Of a stretch of DNA of 64,000 nt, positions 17,686 through 26,725 are shown one piece after another. How positions within the stretch are numbered: the stretch's first letter is position 1; each line of letters starts with the position of its first letter. Below the pieces are notes generated by a model. That model made no database searches. It saw only the letters and a program-made list of their open reading frames with translations, and was not told the origin of the DNA. The translations under genes and the position numbers were made by a program. This DNA comes from Bacillus massiliglaciei (GTDB lineage: Bacteria > Bacillota > Bacilli > Bacillales > DSM-1321). The stretch covers positions 148,170-212,169 of the forward strand of contig NZ_LT622357.1 in assembly GCF_900098925.1 (NCBI RefSeq), written 5' to 3'.

Positions 17686-17748
17686 ATTCGACTCCCCTTG
17701 ACTTCTTATATTTTGAATCGTTCGCGAATCCTGCTAGCCATCGTAAAA

Positions 17749-17784
17749 AAATGGGGAATAGAGGGATACATCCCCCTATTCCGT
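17749..17784 (-). terminator. livJ terminator/attenuating hairpin
   Basis: The minus strand pairs GGAATAGGGGGAT with ATCCCTCTATTCC and continues CCATTTTTTT. It is placed between the highly expressed binding-protein gene and the rest of the operon, a usual way to set high binding-protein stoichiometry. Confidence 0.75.
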
Positions 17785-17794
17785 CACATATGTC

Positions 17795-18970
17795 TTATGG
17801 ATTGATTTTTGTATTGAACACTTGCTCGCCGTCTTTGTATTCAAGAATGGAAGCCGACTTGATCGGATTATGCTTTTCATCCAGCGTAAACGTACCGGAA
17901 ACGAGCTGCAGGTCTTTTGTATCTTCCAAGGCATCCTTAATTTTCTCAGAATCTGCTGATCCCGCACGCTTGATTGCATCCGCAAGGAAATAGCCTGTGT
18001 CATAGCCTAACGCATTGAAGGCATCCGGCGACTTATCTTTGTACTCTGCTTTAAATGCTTTCACAAAATTCTGGATTTTCTCATCAGGATCTCCTGAAGA
18101 ATAATGATTCGTGATATATGTTTTGTTCAGCGCATCCGCCCCGGCAATCTCAACCAATTTCGGAGAATCCCAACCGTCGCCGCCCATAAATGGCATATCC
18201 AAACCGCTTTCCCTTGCCTGCTTGATAATCAGGCCGACTTCTTCATAATAGCCCGGAAGGAAAATGAAATCAGGCTTAGACGACTTCAGGCGTGTTAAGG
18301 TCGAACGGAAATCCGTATCTTTCGCAACATACGCTTCCTCTGCGACTACTTCTCCGCCGTTCTTTTCAAATTGCTCTTTAAATGCATTTGCCAGACCCTT
18401 TGAATAATCGCTGGAGCTGTCAATATAGACGGCCGCTTTCTTCGCACCGATTTCCTGTGTGGCGAAGTTTGCAGCTACCGTTCCCTGGAACGGATCGATG
18501 AAACTTGTCCGGAACGCATAATCCTTCAGTTCTCCGTCCGTATACGTAATGTCCGGGCTTGTCCCTGATGGGGAGATGAGAGGAACTTTGTTATCCTGCG
18601 CAATTTGGACCTGTGCAATGGTATTGCCGCTTGTCGCTGCCCCGACAATCGCGGAAACCTTATCCTGCGAAGTCAGCTTAAGCGCTCCGCTTGTGGCTTC
18701 TGAAGCCTCTGATTTATTATCTACTTTAATAAGTTCAATTTTCTTACCGTCAATGCCTTCTTTATTGATCTCCTCAATCGCAAGCTCCAGGCCTTCACTG
18801 ATGGACTGGCCGTATGATGCCACGCCTCCGGAAAGCTCAAGATTCGCTCCTACTTTAATCGTGTCTCCCTCTTTCCCGCCGCCTTCATCCGAAGAACCTC
18901 CGCATCCCGCCAAGACTCCGGCTGCAAGAGAAAGAGATAGGAATGTACCTGCCAGCTTTTTCTTATTCAT
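17795..18970 (-). CDS. livJ: Branched-chain amino acid ABC transporter substrate-binding lipoprotein
   Basis: A 391-aa periplasmic-binding-protein-like lipoprotein. The signal peptide ends in the lipobox LAGC (cysteine near residue 23), followed by a GGSSDEGGGKEGD linker. The LivJ-type fold begins TIKVGANLELSGG. The start ATG 18970 has a GGGGGG site seven bases upstream and gives the normal lipoprotein signal MNKKKLAGTF; another ATG 24 bases earlier has no site. It captures branched-chain amino acids, or possibly a related compound, outside the membrane and delivers them to LivHM. Confidence 0.93.
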   Translation of the reverse strand: MNKKKLAGTFLSLSLAAGVLAGCGGSSDEGGGKEGDTIKVGANLELSGGVASYGQSISEGLELAIEEINKEGIDGKKIELIKVDNKSEASEATSGALKLTSQDKVSAIVGAATSGNTIAQVQIAQDNKVPLISPSGTSPDITYTDGELKDYAFRTSFIDPFQGTVAANFATQEIGAKKAAVYIDSSSDYSKGLANAFKEQFEKNGGEVVAEEAYVAKDTDFRSTLTRLKSSKPDFIFLPGYYEEVGLIIKQARESGLDMPFMGGDGWDSPKLVEIAGADALNKTYITNHYSSGDPDEKIQNFVKAFKAEYKDKSPDAFNALGYDTGYFLADAIKRAGSADSEKIKDALEDTKDLQLVSGTFTLDEKHNPIKSASILEYKDGEQVFNTKINP

Positions 18971-19475
18971 GTTCAATCCCCCCGTTTGTTTCATTTTGCT
19001 TTTTATAGAGCAAAATGAATTTAATTAAATATTACAAATAAAATAAATAATCTGAAAATAGAATACCCTATATTTCAGCCTCCGTCTATATATCTACAAA
19101 AATAATTTTCGAGATTTCAAAAACCAACCAGGGATTTATGACCCAATCCTATTTCCCCATCCAGTCAGGCAGACGATTTGATTGATCACTGTATCCTGTT
19201 AAAAAGAGAAAGCGGAAGAAAAAGCATTCATTATATTGATATCGGATTTCTACCAATGAAAGCGATTTCATAATTTAAGACAGCAACCTTCTTTCCTCCT
19301 AAATTATTCGCTGGGATTCATCCTTGTCCCCTAATGACTTTTCTTTTCATCCCCCCTGTCTCTACACTATATTACATGGTCTGTAGTTCATTCCAACTTC
19401 TTCAGCTGGAATAGTTCAAGTATAAATAAGGGCGTGGGACAGGGAAGAGGGATAGGAATGGAAATCCATGCAGAT
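18971..19475. other. livJ upstream region without a gene
   Basis: About 500 bp with no credible coding frame. It contains AT-rich control sequence for livJ nearest the gene, including the CodY-like box listed separately. The distal part (19100-19475) shows no recognisable feature. Confidence 0.5.
19046..19060. promoter_or_regulatory. Candidate CodY box upstream of livJ
   Basis: The 15-mer AATAATCTGAAAATA differs at three positions from the CodY consensus AATTTTCWGAAAATT and lies 76 bp upstream of the livJ start. CodY represses amino acid uptake genes when branched-chain amino acids and GTP are plentiful, so the placement makes sense. Single-site prediction only. Confidence 0.45.
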
Positions 19476-19512
19476 AAAAAAAGTATCAAATTTCTCAAAG
19501 AAATTTGATACC
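19476..19512 (-). terminator. tcdA terminator
   Basis: A perfect 12-bp stem, GTATCAAATTTC/GAAATTTGATAC, with a 5-nt loop, followed on the minus strand by T7. It shares its left arm with the yrvJ terminator at 33826. Confidence 0.9.
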
Positions 19513-19536
19513 TTTTATGTTCAGTCTCTTTTGAAG

Positions 19537-20298
19537 TCAATCATTCACGCGCTTAATCTCGATATCCTTCAAAATATCACGGACCACCCAGCTTGCAGCG
19601 ATTAAACCGGCAACGGACGGCACAAAAGCATTAGAGGAAGGCGGCATTTTCGCCTTACGGATTTTTGCATCATCCTTGCCGACCACTTTCCGGACATCTT
19701 CCCTGATGACAATTGGGCTCTCATCTGAAAAGACAACAGGAATCCCCTTCGTAATTCCTTCTTTGCGAAGCTTTGTCCGAATCACCTTAGCAAGCGGATC
19801 TGTATGGGTCTTCGAAATATCCGCAATCTGGAAGCGGGTCGGATCCATCTTATTCGCAGCGCCCATGCTTGAAATGATCTTAATGCCCCGCTTCAGACAT
19901 TCTTTCATCAAATGGATTTTATATATAATGGTATCTGACGCATCAATGACATAATCGAGTCCATAGCTGAAAAACTCTTCATACGTTTCTTCAGTATAAA
20001 ACATCTTTAGTGCAATGACTTCACAGTCCGGATTAATCTCTTTTACCCGGTCACGCATCAGCTCAACCTTCTGCTGGCCGACTGTTGAGACAAGCGCATG
20101 GATCTGCCGGTTCACATTCGTGATGTCAACATCATCCTTATCAACCAGAATAAGGCGGCCTACACCGGAACGGGCCAAAGCCTCAGCTGAGAAAGAACCG
20201 ACGCCGCCGATGCCAAGAACGGCCACCGTCGAATTCTTTAACGTATCAAGTCCCTCTTTTCCGATGGCTAACTCATTTCGTGAAAACTGGTGCAGCAT
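19537..20298 (-). CDS. tcdA: tRNA threonylcarbamoyladenosine dehydratase TcdA (YrvM)
   Basis: A 253-aa E1-like ThiF/MoeB-family enzyme. The nucleotide-binding loop GIGGVGSFSAEALARSG starts at residue 29, followed by DKDDVDITNVNRQ (about 53-65), the usual E1 motif. TcdA uses ATP to cyclise t6A37 of tRNA to ct6A. The length and the TTDASD-like VIDASDTI region fit. In B. subtilis yrvM lies next to the 6S RNA and aspS; here the glycan island and an M20 peptidase separate them, so those genes look inserted. It is monocistronic, ending in its own terminator. Confidence 0.93.
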   Translation of the reverse strand: MLHQFSRNELAIGKEGLDTLKNSTVAVLGIGGVGSFSAEALARSGVGRLILVDKDDVDITNVNRQIHALVSTVGQQKVELMRDRVKEINPDCEVIALKMFYTEETYEEFFSYGLDYVIDASDTIIYKIHLMKECLKRGIKIISSMGAANKMDPTRFQIADISKTHTDPLAKVIRTKLRKEGITKGIPVVFSDESPIVIREDVRKVVGKDDAKIRKAKMPPSSNAFVPSVAGLIAASWVVRDILKDIEIKRVND

Positions 20299-20601
20299 AT
20301 CTATTCAACTCCAATATATTCTCTTACTATAAGTTTCCCAATCAAGAATATCCTATAAACCTGTTTTGTGACAAGTCAAAAAGGAAGTTAAGCAATTAGA
20401 ATTCTCCTGACCCCTGACTCTTAGTCCCCATTATCCTGTTTCTCCCGAAGTCCGGCTTAATAAACATCCCCTTGGATCTTATGAAAGCTACTAGCTGGCA
20501 TCAACCTCGATTATTTAACATCGCTGAAATGATTTCCTATTTACACCATTCACTATTAGCCAGATGAAAAGTTATAAGATTTAATATAGAATCTTTTCAC
20601 A
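20299..20601. other. Intergenic region between tcdA and galU terminator
   Basis: About 300 bp with no credible gene. It must hold the tcdA promoter on the minus strand; I see no other structure. Confidence 0.4.
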
Positions 20602-20633
20602 TAAAAAAAGAAACCGACATTCGTGCCGATTTC
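20602..20633 (-). terminator. galU terminator
   Basis: On the minus strand GAAATCGGC pairs with GTCGGTTTC (nine pairs, two of them G-U) around a 6-nt loop, followed by T7. Confidence 0.85.
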
Positions 20634-20654
20634 CCCATCTAAATTAAGAACAAA

Positions 20655-21545
20655 TCACTTTACAGAAATTCGTTTATACTTATTTAAGAGCGTTTCGATA
20701 TAATCTAATATCTCTTCTCTAAGTTCCTCATTTTGTAAAGAGAATTCAAGTGTCGTTTTCACAAAACCTTCCACTACACCTACGTCGTGCCTTTCTCCTT
20801 CAAAATCATAAGCGTACACGGATTGTATTTCATTTAGCTTTTGAATAGCATCTGTTAACTGGATTTCTCCGCCAGCACCTGTTTCTTGATTTTCCAATAG
20901 ATCGAAAATCTCCGGTGTTAAAACATACCTGCCCATAATGGCTAAATTTGACGGTGCTGTCCCCTGCTTTGGTTTTTCTACAAAACGTTTCACTTCATAT
21001 TTCCGATCCATTTGCATTACTGGGTCGATGATTCCATATCTATGTGTATCTTCTGGGCTTACTTGCTGTACACCTATAACGGATGAGCCTGTTTCATCAT
21101 ATACATCCATTAATTGTTTGATAGAAGGCATATCGCTTTGGACGATATCATCTCCTAATAACACCGCAAATGGCTCATTACTGATGAATTTACGGGCGGA
21201 CCATACCGCATGACCTAACCCCTTAGCTTCTTTCTGTCTAATATAATGAATATTTGCAAGATTAGAAGAGTGACGGACTTTCTCTAGCAGTTCGTACTTC
21301 CCGTTATTTTCAAGGGACATTTCTAATTCAAGAGCATTGTCAAAATGGTCTTCAATTGCCCGTTTATTTTTTCCTGTTACGATAATGATATCTTCAATTC
21401 CCGCGGCCACCGCTTCTTCGATAATATATTGAATGGTTGGTTTATCGACAATCGGAAGCATCTCTTTTGGCATAGCCTTTGTCGCCGGTAAAAACCGTGT
21501 TCCCAGCCCTGCTGCTGGAATAATGGCCTTTTTTATTTTGCTCAT
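20655..21545 (-). CDS. galU: UTP-glucose-1-phosphate uridylyltransferase
   Basis: A 296-aa nucleotidyltransferase that makes UDP-glucose from UTP and glucose-1-phosphate. The N-terminal signature [17 protein letters not shown] is at residues 13-29, LGDDIV near 129, [21 protein letters not shown] near 190-210 and [11 protein letters not shown] near 225. The start has GGGAG five bases before the ATG. UDP-glucose feeds glucolipid anchors, teichoic acid glucosylation and exopolysaccharide. Its position beside glycosyltransferase genes suggests a duty in the adjacent surface glycan island, perhaps as a second copy beside a housekeeping gtaB elsewhere. Confidence 0.95.
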   Translation of the reverse strand: MSKIKKAIIPAAGLGTRFLPATKAMPKEMLPIVDKPTIQYIIEEAVAAGIEDIIIVTGKNKRAIEDHFDNALELEMSLENNGKYELLEKVRHSSNLANIHYIRQKEAKGLGHAVWSARKFISNEPFAVLLGDDIVQSDMPSIKQLMDVYDETGSSVIGVQQVSPEDTHRYGIIDPVMQMDRKYEVKRFVEKPKQGTAPSNLAIMGRYVLTPEIFDLLENQETGAGGEIQLTDAIQKLNEIQSVYAYDFEGERHDVGVVEGFVKTTLEFSLQNEELREEILDYIETLLNKYKRISVK

Positions 21546-21932
21546 AATATAATCTCCCTTTCTATACCAAGTCTTCTATAAAAACTATTTGCACGACTAT
21601 TAGCCTATATCTGTCAAAGCAGTTCTGATTTATACCATAATTAATACCTAAATAAATTGCACTTTTTATATATTAACCCATTTTCTTCTACTGGAAAAGA
21701 GCTGATAAAATTCCAATTATAACCAAGTTAATAAAAATCCAACATAAAAAAGAGAATAATTACATGAAAAAGAATATATTTTAAAAGGAAAACTTTCGAT
21801 AACCGAAATTTTTTCTTTTATCCAATATTCTGCTAGCTTAAGTTCAAAAGTTTTTTCGGAAAGTAAAATGGTCAATAACTAGATAAGTTAATCTAGCTTA
21901 TAAGTCTTACCTGTTATTCAATCTTCCATTTT

Positions 21933-22075
21933 CTAAAACTTTATTTGCTGCTCTCTACTTCCATAATAGCCTTCTGCCCAAAATTCTCTGTTGCCAAACT
22001 TTCATTTCAGATTTGTTTATTTATCGAAATTGTCCGTCTGCTTTGGCGTGAAGGCGATACAGCAAGATTAATCGC
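21933..22075 (-). pseudogene. Decayed IS200-type TnpA fragment
   Basis: On the minus strand one frame reads IAFTPK (near 22060-22041), then DNFDK, two stop codons, and NLK*KFGNREFWAEGYY down to about 21965, ending at a stop at 21933. This matches the two ends of IS200/IS605-family TnpA proteins (start 'HIVFTPK', late 'FDKHANLKYKFGNR-FWAEGYY') with the middle deleted and at least two nonsense changes. The catalytic HUH motif is absent. It marks past insertion at the edge of the glycan island. No ends or target repeats could be defined. Confidence 0.55.
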
Positions 22076-22165
22076 TTTACGTACGTTTTTCCTTGTACAA
22101 CAGTTTGTCCCCTCATAGCAGGCGGTTTTACGTTTTGTTCTTTGGATTCCACAGTTTAATGTTCA

Positions 22166-22203
22166 TAAAAAAACATGAACCGGTTCGAATCCGAATTCAT
22201 GCT
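22166..22203 (-). terminator. Terminator of the glycan island gene cluster
   Basis: On the minus strand CATGAATT...GGTTCATG with additional inner GG/CC pairs forms a stem followed by T7, about 30 bp after the stop of the hydrolase-like gene. Confidence 0.8.
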
Positions 22204-22232
22204 TTTTACGCTTTCATTCATTTCAAGTTTCT

Positions 22233-23225
22233 TTATCGATTTCGCTTTACAAGTATTGCTTTTGAAACACACGAGACTTTGTTATTTTTTTCATTGATCG
22301 TAAAGGCTTTTGCCTGATAGGTTCCTGCCTGTTCAAGTTTTGCTGAAAAGCTCTTATTAAGAGAGTAATTTATCATTTGAATTCTTTTCTTGTCATGATA
22401 CAGATACCATGCGATTTGATTAGAAGCTGAGTCTGTTTCTGCATGAAACGTGCACTCTGCGCCTTTTCCTGCCTCTCCTTCAACCGTTTGGGTTACTTTT
22501 AATAAAGGATAATGAAGGAGTTCCCTGATCTTTCCTTTTAAGATGTCAGGGAAAAATTTGGCGACATCACTATGCTGGCTGTAGCTGCCTAAATCAAGCT
22601 GATACCTCATGTCACGCGTATCCAATAACGATAACAAAGGCTTCACATGATTCTCATAGTGAGGTTCCCGATCTCCTAAATGGATAAAAATGTCCGGTTT
22701 GTTTCTTGTGGCAGAGATCATGCGTGACATGATTTCATTAAGAAACAGATGATCTTCTTCATGTGAAGCACCCGACATGAAATGTGTAACATCTTCTGAG
22801 TTAGTCTGTTCTAAAAGATAATCTCCTAAGTAATATTGAGGGGATGCTGCAATAATATGATCAAAACCGTATTTGATTCCGTAATATAAAGCGGAATACC
22901 CTCCCTTACTAGATCCGCAGGAGATGAACGTCTTAATCTCATTTTCTTCCGCTATTTTACTGATTAACGAAATGACTGACCTTTCGATCGAAAAGTCTCT
23001 TTTTTCGCAAAGGTAGTAACTTGCTCTGCTTCCAAAGTCGTCAAGTATGAAAAGTTTATTACAATCGAACTCTGCAAGCGTTCGAACAAAATTATAGGAA
23101 GGCTTTTTTCCTTTTGTAGGAAAGGCGGAAAATATGATCACTAAACTGTTTGTTGGTTTATAGGATTTTTGGAAAAGATACTTTACTTCCCTCTCACCGA
23201 TGTACACTTTTTCACCTTTAAACAT
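22233..23225 (-). CDS. Alpha/beta-hydrolase-like protein (Asp2-like), glycan island
   Basis: A 330-aa cytosolic protein. The centre holds a nucleophile elbow, SCGSSKGGYSALYYGIKYG (about 115-133), in which a GSSKGG serine is the likely nucleophile; the fold resembles Asp2 and related acyl hydrolases of glycoprotein export or surface polysaccharide clusters. A histidine-rich YSQHSDVAKFFPDI near 205 could supply the catalytic histidine. The last 90 residues look like a beta-sandwich appendage (GEAGKGAECTFHAETDS). It lies 30 bp after the large glycosyltransferase. Role in acetylation or deacetylation of a surface glycan is an inference. Confidence 0.7.
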   Translation of the reverse strand: MFKGEKVYIGEREVKYLFQKSYKPTNSLVIIFSAFPTKGKKPSYNFVRTLAEFDCNKLFILDDFGSRASYYLCEKRDFSIERSVISLISKIAEENEIKTFISCGSSKGGYSALYYGIKYGFDHIIAASPQYYLGDYLLEQTNSEDVTHFMSGASHEEDHLFLNEIMSRMISATRNKPDIFIHLGDREPHYENHVKPLLSLLDTRDMRYQLDLGSYSQHSDVAKFFPDILKGKIRELLHYPLLKVTQTVEGEAGKGAECTFHAETDSASNQIAWYLYHDKKRIQMINYSLNKSFSAKLEQAGTYQAKAFTINEKNNKVSCVSKAILVKRNR

Positions 23226-23255
23226 TCGGATCTCCTTCTCACTCTATCAATTTTA

Positions 23256-25967
23256 TCATTCACTAAAACGGGATAAGATCTCTTCAACCTCTCCGGCTTT
23301 ATATAATTCTACAAATCCCTTTATTCCCTCATCCAGTACTTCGATATGGGGTTCATATAATGTATAGATTTCATAAAGAATATCCAATGCTTCCTTGGCA
23401 TCTTTTTCTTCGAGATATTTAATCCTCTTTAGATACCAGTTTTCAAAGTAAAAATTAAACCTGGTGCTCATATATGCTTCCAATAAATCATGTTTTAATA
23501 AAAATGGCAGTTTTTCTTTTTCCAGAACAAAGTATTTATGAAAAAACTTCTTGGATACAGTGTTCGTAACCGATCCGGATACAGCAGCATAATAGATATG
23601 AATATCCAGGTCTATGACTTGTGTTTTCTTAGCATGTAAAAGTAATTCATAAAAGAATAAGGTATCCTGTCCGCCTGCGTTCTCAATCATTTTCAGATTG
23701 TTCTTCTGAATGATTTCCTTTTTAACAATCACTGCCTGTATACTTTGGGCTCTCAAGTCCGTTTTCCGAAGCAATGGTATGGCATTCGTGATCGTATCCT
23801 TTTGGATTGCCCGGCTGACCGTTTTATAATAATTAAAGGCCCCTCTCTTTACATTATCGAACTTCACCATATTGCCTATCGCCATATCAAGATCCTCATT
23901 CTGCTGTAACACTTCGAGCAATTGTGAATACCCGTCGTTGATTGCTTCATTATCTGGATCTAAATATGTGACGTACGCAGCAGATGCTAATTCAGCCCCT
24001 TTGTTCCTTGGCCGGGATGCACTTCCGCTTCCTCCGCCCTTATAGTAAAAGGTTTTTACATTCGGATATTCTTCACTTAAACGATCTATTATCGCTAATG
24101 TTTCCCAATCAGTTGAACCGTCATCAATCAGAATGATCTCCATTTCATCAAAAATACTGCTTCTCTTCAAACTCTGAAAACACTTAAAAAGCAAATGCTT
24201 GCCATTATTATAAACAGGGATAATGACAGATAAGGCGTATTGCCGATGAACAGCCGGCTTCACAGCTCGTGCCATTCTTTCGTCATACTCAAAGTGATCA
24301 ATACTGTAGCCGTTCGGGATTTCTGCTTCTCCGTTCATATGTAATAAATCTTCAGCCGAAAAGCTTTTAGCCGAAAAAACGGAACGGAATTTATTTTTCA
24401 TAACCCCTACGTAATCATGTTCACTCCCTTTCATTAAGGTGCCATCCCGATAATATCCATCCTTCGTGATATAATCAGAGTCCGTATATTTGAAACCATT
24501 GATCATATCTTCGAGGTAATATTCCTTATAAGTGGACGTTTCGTCAAAAAATGCAATGAAGTCATACTTCTCCCTGATTTCTTCATTGAAATCTTTTTCT
24601 AAAATCAGCTCTTTACAGTCATACGATTGACGATGAAAAGATTTCAGCACCTGTTCATTTTTGGTTTTTACGACTACTGCTGCTCTTTTTGGCGAATTGT
24701 CCTTGCTCGCCATTCCGATACACTCCAGCAAGTAATCGAACCGATCAAAGGTGGTTTTATCTCTGAAAACCTCTCTAATCCCGCTTACCTGATGCTGATA
24801 GACCTCTTCTTCATTCATGGAAAGAAGAATTTCTCCGGCTTCCTTCTTATCATGCACCATAAAAACATTTGGGAATTTATTATTCACTCCTACGCTGTAG
24901 TTTGATATGACCAGGTTCCCTAACGCCTGCAGTTCATACACTCTGTTCGCAAACATGGTGTCACTGTATTTCACCGAGTTTAAATTGATGCCCCAGTCAT
25001 ATAATTTATGGATTTTTTGTAAATAATGATGCGGAATAGAGGGGGCTATATATTTCAAATATTTTTCCGGAAAAAAATAATCCGGATGATTGATTGAATA
25101 GTTTCTGTCGATAATCAGTAAATCTTGGTTTGCTTCAATGAGTCCATCAAAGATGGTTTCAGTTTCCTTTTGCCTGTCCGGATATTTGTTTAACCACGAA
25201 CCGGCAAAGAAGATTTCTTTTCTTTTCTCCTGCTTCTTCATATTGATCGGATTATGATAAAGCGGATTGATGCCAAACTCCAGCACAAAGACATGTTGGT
25301 TTTGGCAGTGATTTTTATAATCCTCCACTTTCTCGATCGCTGTTGTGAAGATATAGTCACACTCTGCAGCGATATCAATAAATTTATCATAGTTGACAGG
25401 ATCCTCTTTTGAATAGAATACGACCTTTTTATTCTTCTTTTTGAATTCTCTGATCATTTCATATAATTCTCTTCTTCGATTGGAAGCAGGGTTCGCTACA
25501 CCCCTCCATTCGTTGCCCAGTCCTTTCCATGTTGTCGCAACCAGAAATACATCCTGTTCCTGTATATGTTCTTTATAGTTTTCATAGGTCAAATATGTGA
25601 AGTTGGCCACGTCTTTAAAGGATTGGTATAAAAATTCATCCGCAATGATTCCGACGTTGACATTCCTTTTTTCAAAATACCTGGAGCCATTGCTGTCTGA
25701 AATGGATTCAAGCAAACCTTCCACTTCGCTAAAGTAGTTCTTTTGTGCTTCCCTCTCTTTTTTAGCAAGATATTCCTGGATATATTCTTCATCATAGGTA
25801 TCAAGGATAAAGGGAACTTGATAAAGCTCGTTATTCAAATATCCTTCGATATCCCCTGATTGGATGAGATTTAATCGTTCTTTTCCATTTCTAATCGCCT
25901 TTCTGATTTCTGTTTGTTCTTTGTTTATCATGAGCAGGCGTCTTTCCATTTGTTCAATCTTCATCAT
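23256..25967 (-). CDS. Two-domain glycosyltransferase, 903 aa
   Basis: The N-terminal 45 residues are helical and charged. Residues about 80-420 look like a CgeB/DUF3880-type GT-B glycosyltransferase with a VYELQALGNLVISNYSVGVNN segment. Residues about 580-800 form a GT-A family 2 glycosyltransferase (ALSVIIPVYNNGKHLLFKCF, then LIDDGSTD and TYLDPDNEA as the DxD-like motif, and GGQDTLFFYELLL). Such fusions assemble repeat units of teichoic acids or glycoprotein glycans. ATG 25967 follows the coiled-coil gene by four bases, so translation is coupled. Base composition is clearly AT-richer than the flanking core genes, suggesting acquisition. The glycan made is unknown. Confidence 0.82.
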   Translation of the reverse strand: MMKIEQMERRLLMINKEQTEIRKAIRNGKERLNLIQSGDIEGYLNNELYQVPFILDTYDEEYIQEYLAKKEREAQKNYFSEVEGLLESISDSNGSRYFEKRNVNVGIIADEFLYQSFKDVANFTYLTYENYKEHIQEQDVFLVATTWKGLGNEWRGVANPASNRRRELYEMIREFKKKNKKVVFYSKEDPVNYDKFIDIAAECDYIFTTAIEKVEDYKNHCQNQHVFVLEFGINPLYHNPINMKKQEKRKEIFFAGSWLNKYPDRQKETETIFDGLIEANQDLLIIDRNYSINHPDYFFPEKYLKYIAPSIPHHYLQKIHKLYDWGINLNSVKYSDTMFANRVYELQALGNLVISNYSVGVNNKFPNVFMVHDKKEAGEILLSMNEEEVYQHQVSGIREVFRDKTTFDRFDYLLECIGMASKDNSPKRAAVVVKTKNEQVLKSFHRQSYDCKELILEKDFNEEIREKYDFIAFFDETSTYKEYYLEDMINGFKYTDSDYITKDGYYRDGTLMKGSEHDYVGVMKNKFRSVFSAKSFSAEDLLHMNGEAEIPNGYSIDHFEYDERMARAVKPAVHRQYALSVIIPVYNNGKHLLFKCFQSLKRSSIFDEMEIILIDDGSTDWETLAIIDRLSEEYPNVKTFYYKGGGSGSASRPRNKGAELASAAYVTYLDPDNEAINDGYSQLLEVLQQNEDLDMAIGNMVKFDNVKRGAFNYYKTVSRAIQKDTITNAIPLLRKTDLRAQSIQAVIVKKEIIQKNNLKMIENAGGQDTLFFYELLLHAKKTQVIDLDIHIYYAAVSGSVTNTVSKKFFHKYFVLEKEKLPFLLKHDLLEAYMSTRFNFYFENWYLKRIKYLEEKDAKEALDILYEIYTLYEPHIEVLDEGIKGFVELYKAGEVEEILSRFSE

Positions 25968-25971
25968 TTTG

Positions 25972-26442
25972 TCACTGGCCCTTCCTGAATAATCTCATTT
26001 TCTTCCAATAAAAGAGTGTGATTTTCCCTAACTTAGAATGACTGATGGCATCATATCTTAGTTTCAATTTTTTATGTGCCAGTAAGAGCTGCTTTTCCTC
26101 ATTCAGCATCTGCAGCATCTTTTCTTTGCTTTCGTTATGCGCCTGAATTTCTGCCGCAAGCTGCCTTTTTAATGTTTCGATAAGATTCTCTTGTTCGCGC
26201 TTTTCTTCAGACAGCTTTTCTATTTTCTGTAATAGCTGCTCATTATGGCTGCTTCTGTTGTGATCCTGCAAAGCATCTAATTTCCCAGATACCTTTTCGA
26301 TCTCTTCTTTTATTTGTTCATGTCTAACTTGGCTGTTCTCTGTTTCTTTCAGTAATCGCTCCAGCATATCTTGTGCTGAAGCAGTTTTTAACAATTTAAC
26401 ATTCGCTGTATTTATCGCGCTGTGATTCTTATTGATCATCAT
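25972..26442 (-). CDS. Coiled-coil protein of the glycan island
   Basis: A 156-aa protein (160 aa if TTG at 26454 is used). Residues about 30-125 are an almost continuous heptad-repeat coiled coil (LLKETENSQVRHEQIKEEIE, LQKIEKLSEEKREQENLIE). The last 30 residues are basic and aromatic (LGKITLFYWKKMRLFRKG), which suggests membrane-surface binding. It is directly followed by the glycosyltransferase, whose own N terminus is also helical, so a scaffold or length-control partner is plausible. ATG at 26442 or 26439 has GGGAAG upstream. No family is recognised. Confidence 0.7.
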   Translation of the reverse strand: MMINKNHSAINTANVKLLKTASAQDMLERLLKETENSQVRHEQIKEEIEKVSGKLDALQDHNRSSHNEQLLQKIEKLSEEKREQENLIETLKRQLAAEIQAHNESKEKMLQMLNEEKQLLLAHKKLKLRYDAISHSKLGKITLFYWKKMRLFRKGQ

Positions 26443-26682
26443 TTCACTTCCCAAAATTTTCTGTCATGCAGAGTAAAAAGCCTCTTATTAAAAAATTTAC
26501 TATTATATATGTTCTGATTCACTTATCATTATTGAACCTTTGTAGCCATTTCTTTAATCTTAGAACAACCGTACCACTTTAAATTCATCTCTGTCAGCAG
26601 TTGTAATGTAAAGATTTCTTAATATTTTGTAAATATTTTTGCGGCTTATATACAAGTCAGCTGTTTGGGAAGCTCACAATAC

Positions 26683-26712
26683 AAAAAAGAGATCGAGAAA
26701 TGTCTCTCGATC
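26683..26712 (-). terminator. Terminator of the M20 peptidase gene
   Basis: The minus strand pairs GATCGAGA with TCTCGATC around a 6-nt loop, followed by TCTTTTTTG. Confidence 0.85.
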
Positions 26713-26725
26713 CCCTGTTTAATCC

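Noticed and set aside
22093-22317. Plus-strand 74-aa frame at the end of the glycan island
   Set aside because: Overlaps the end of the hydrolase-like gene and its terminator; no ribosome site.
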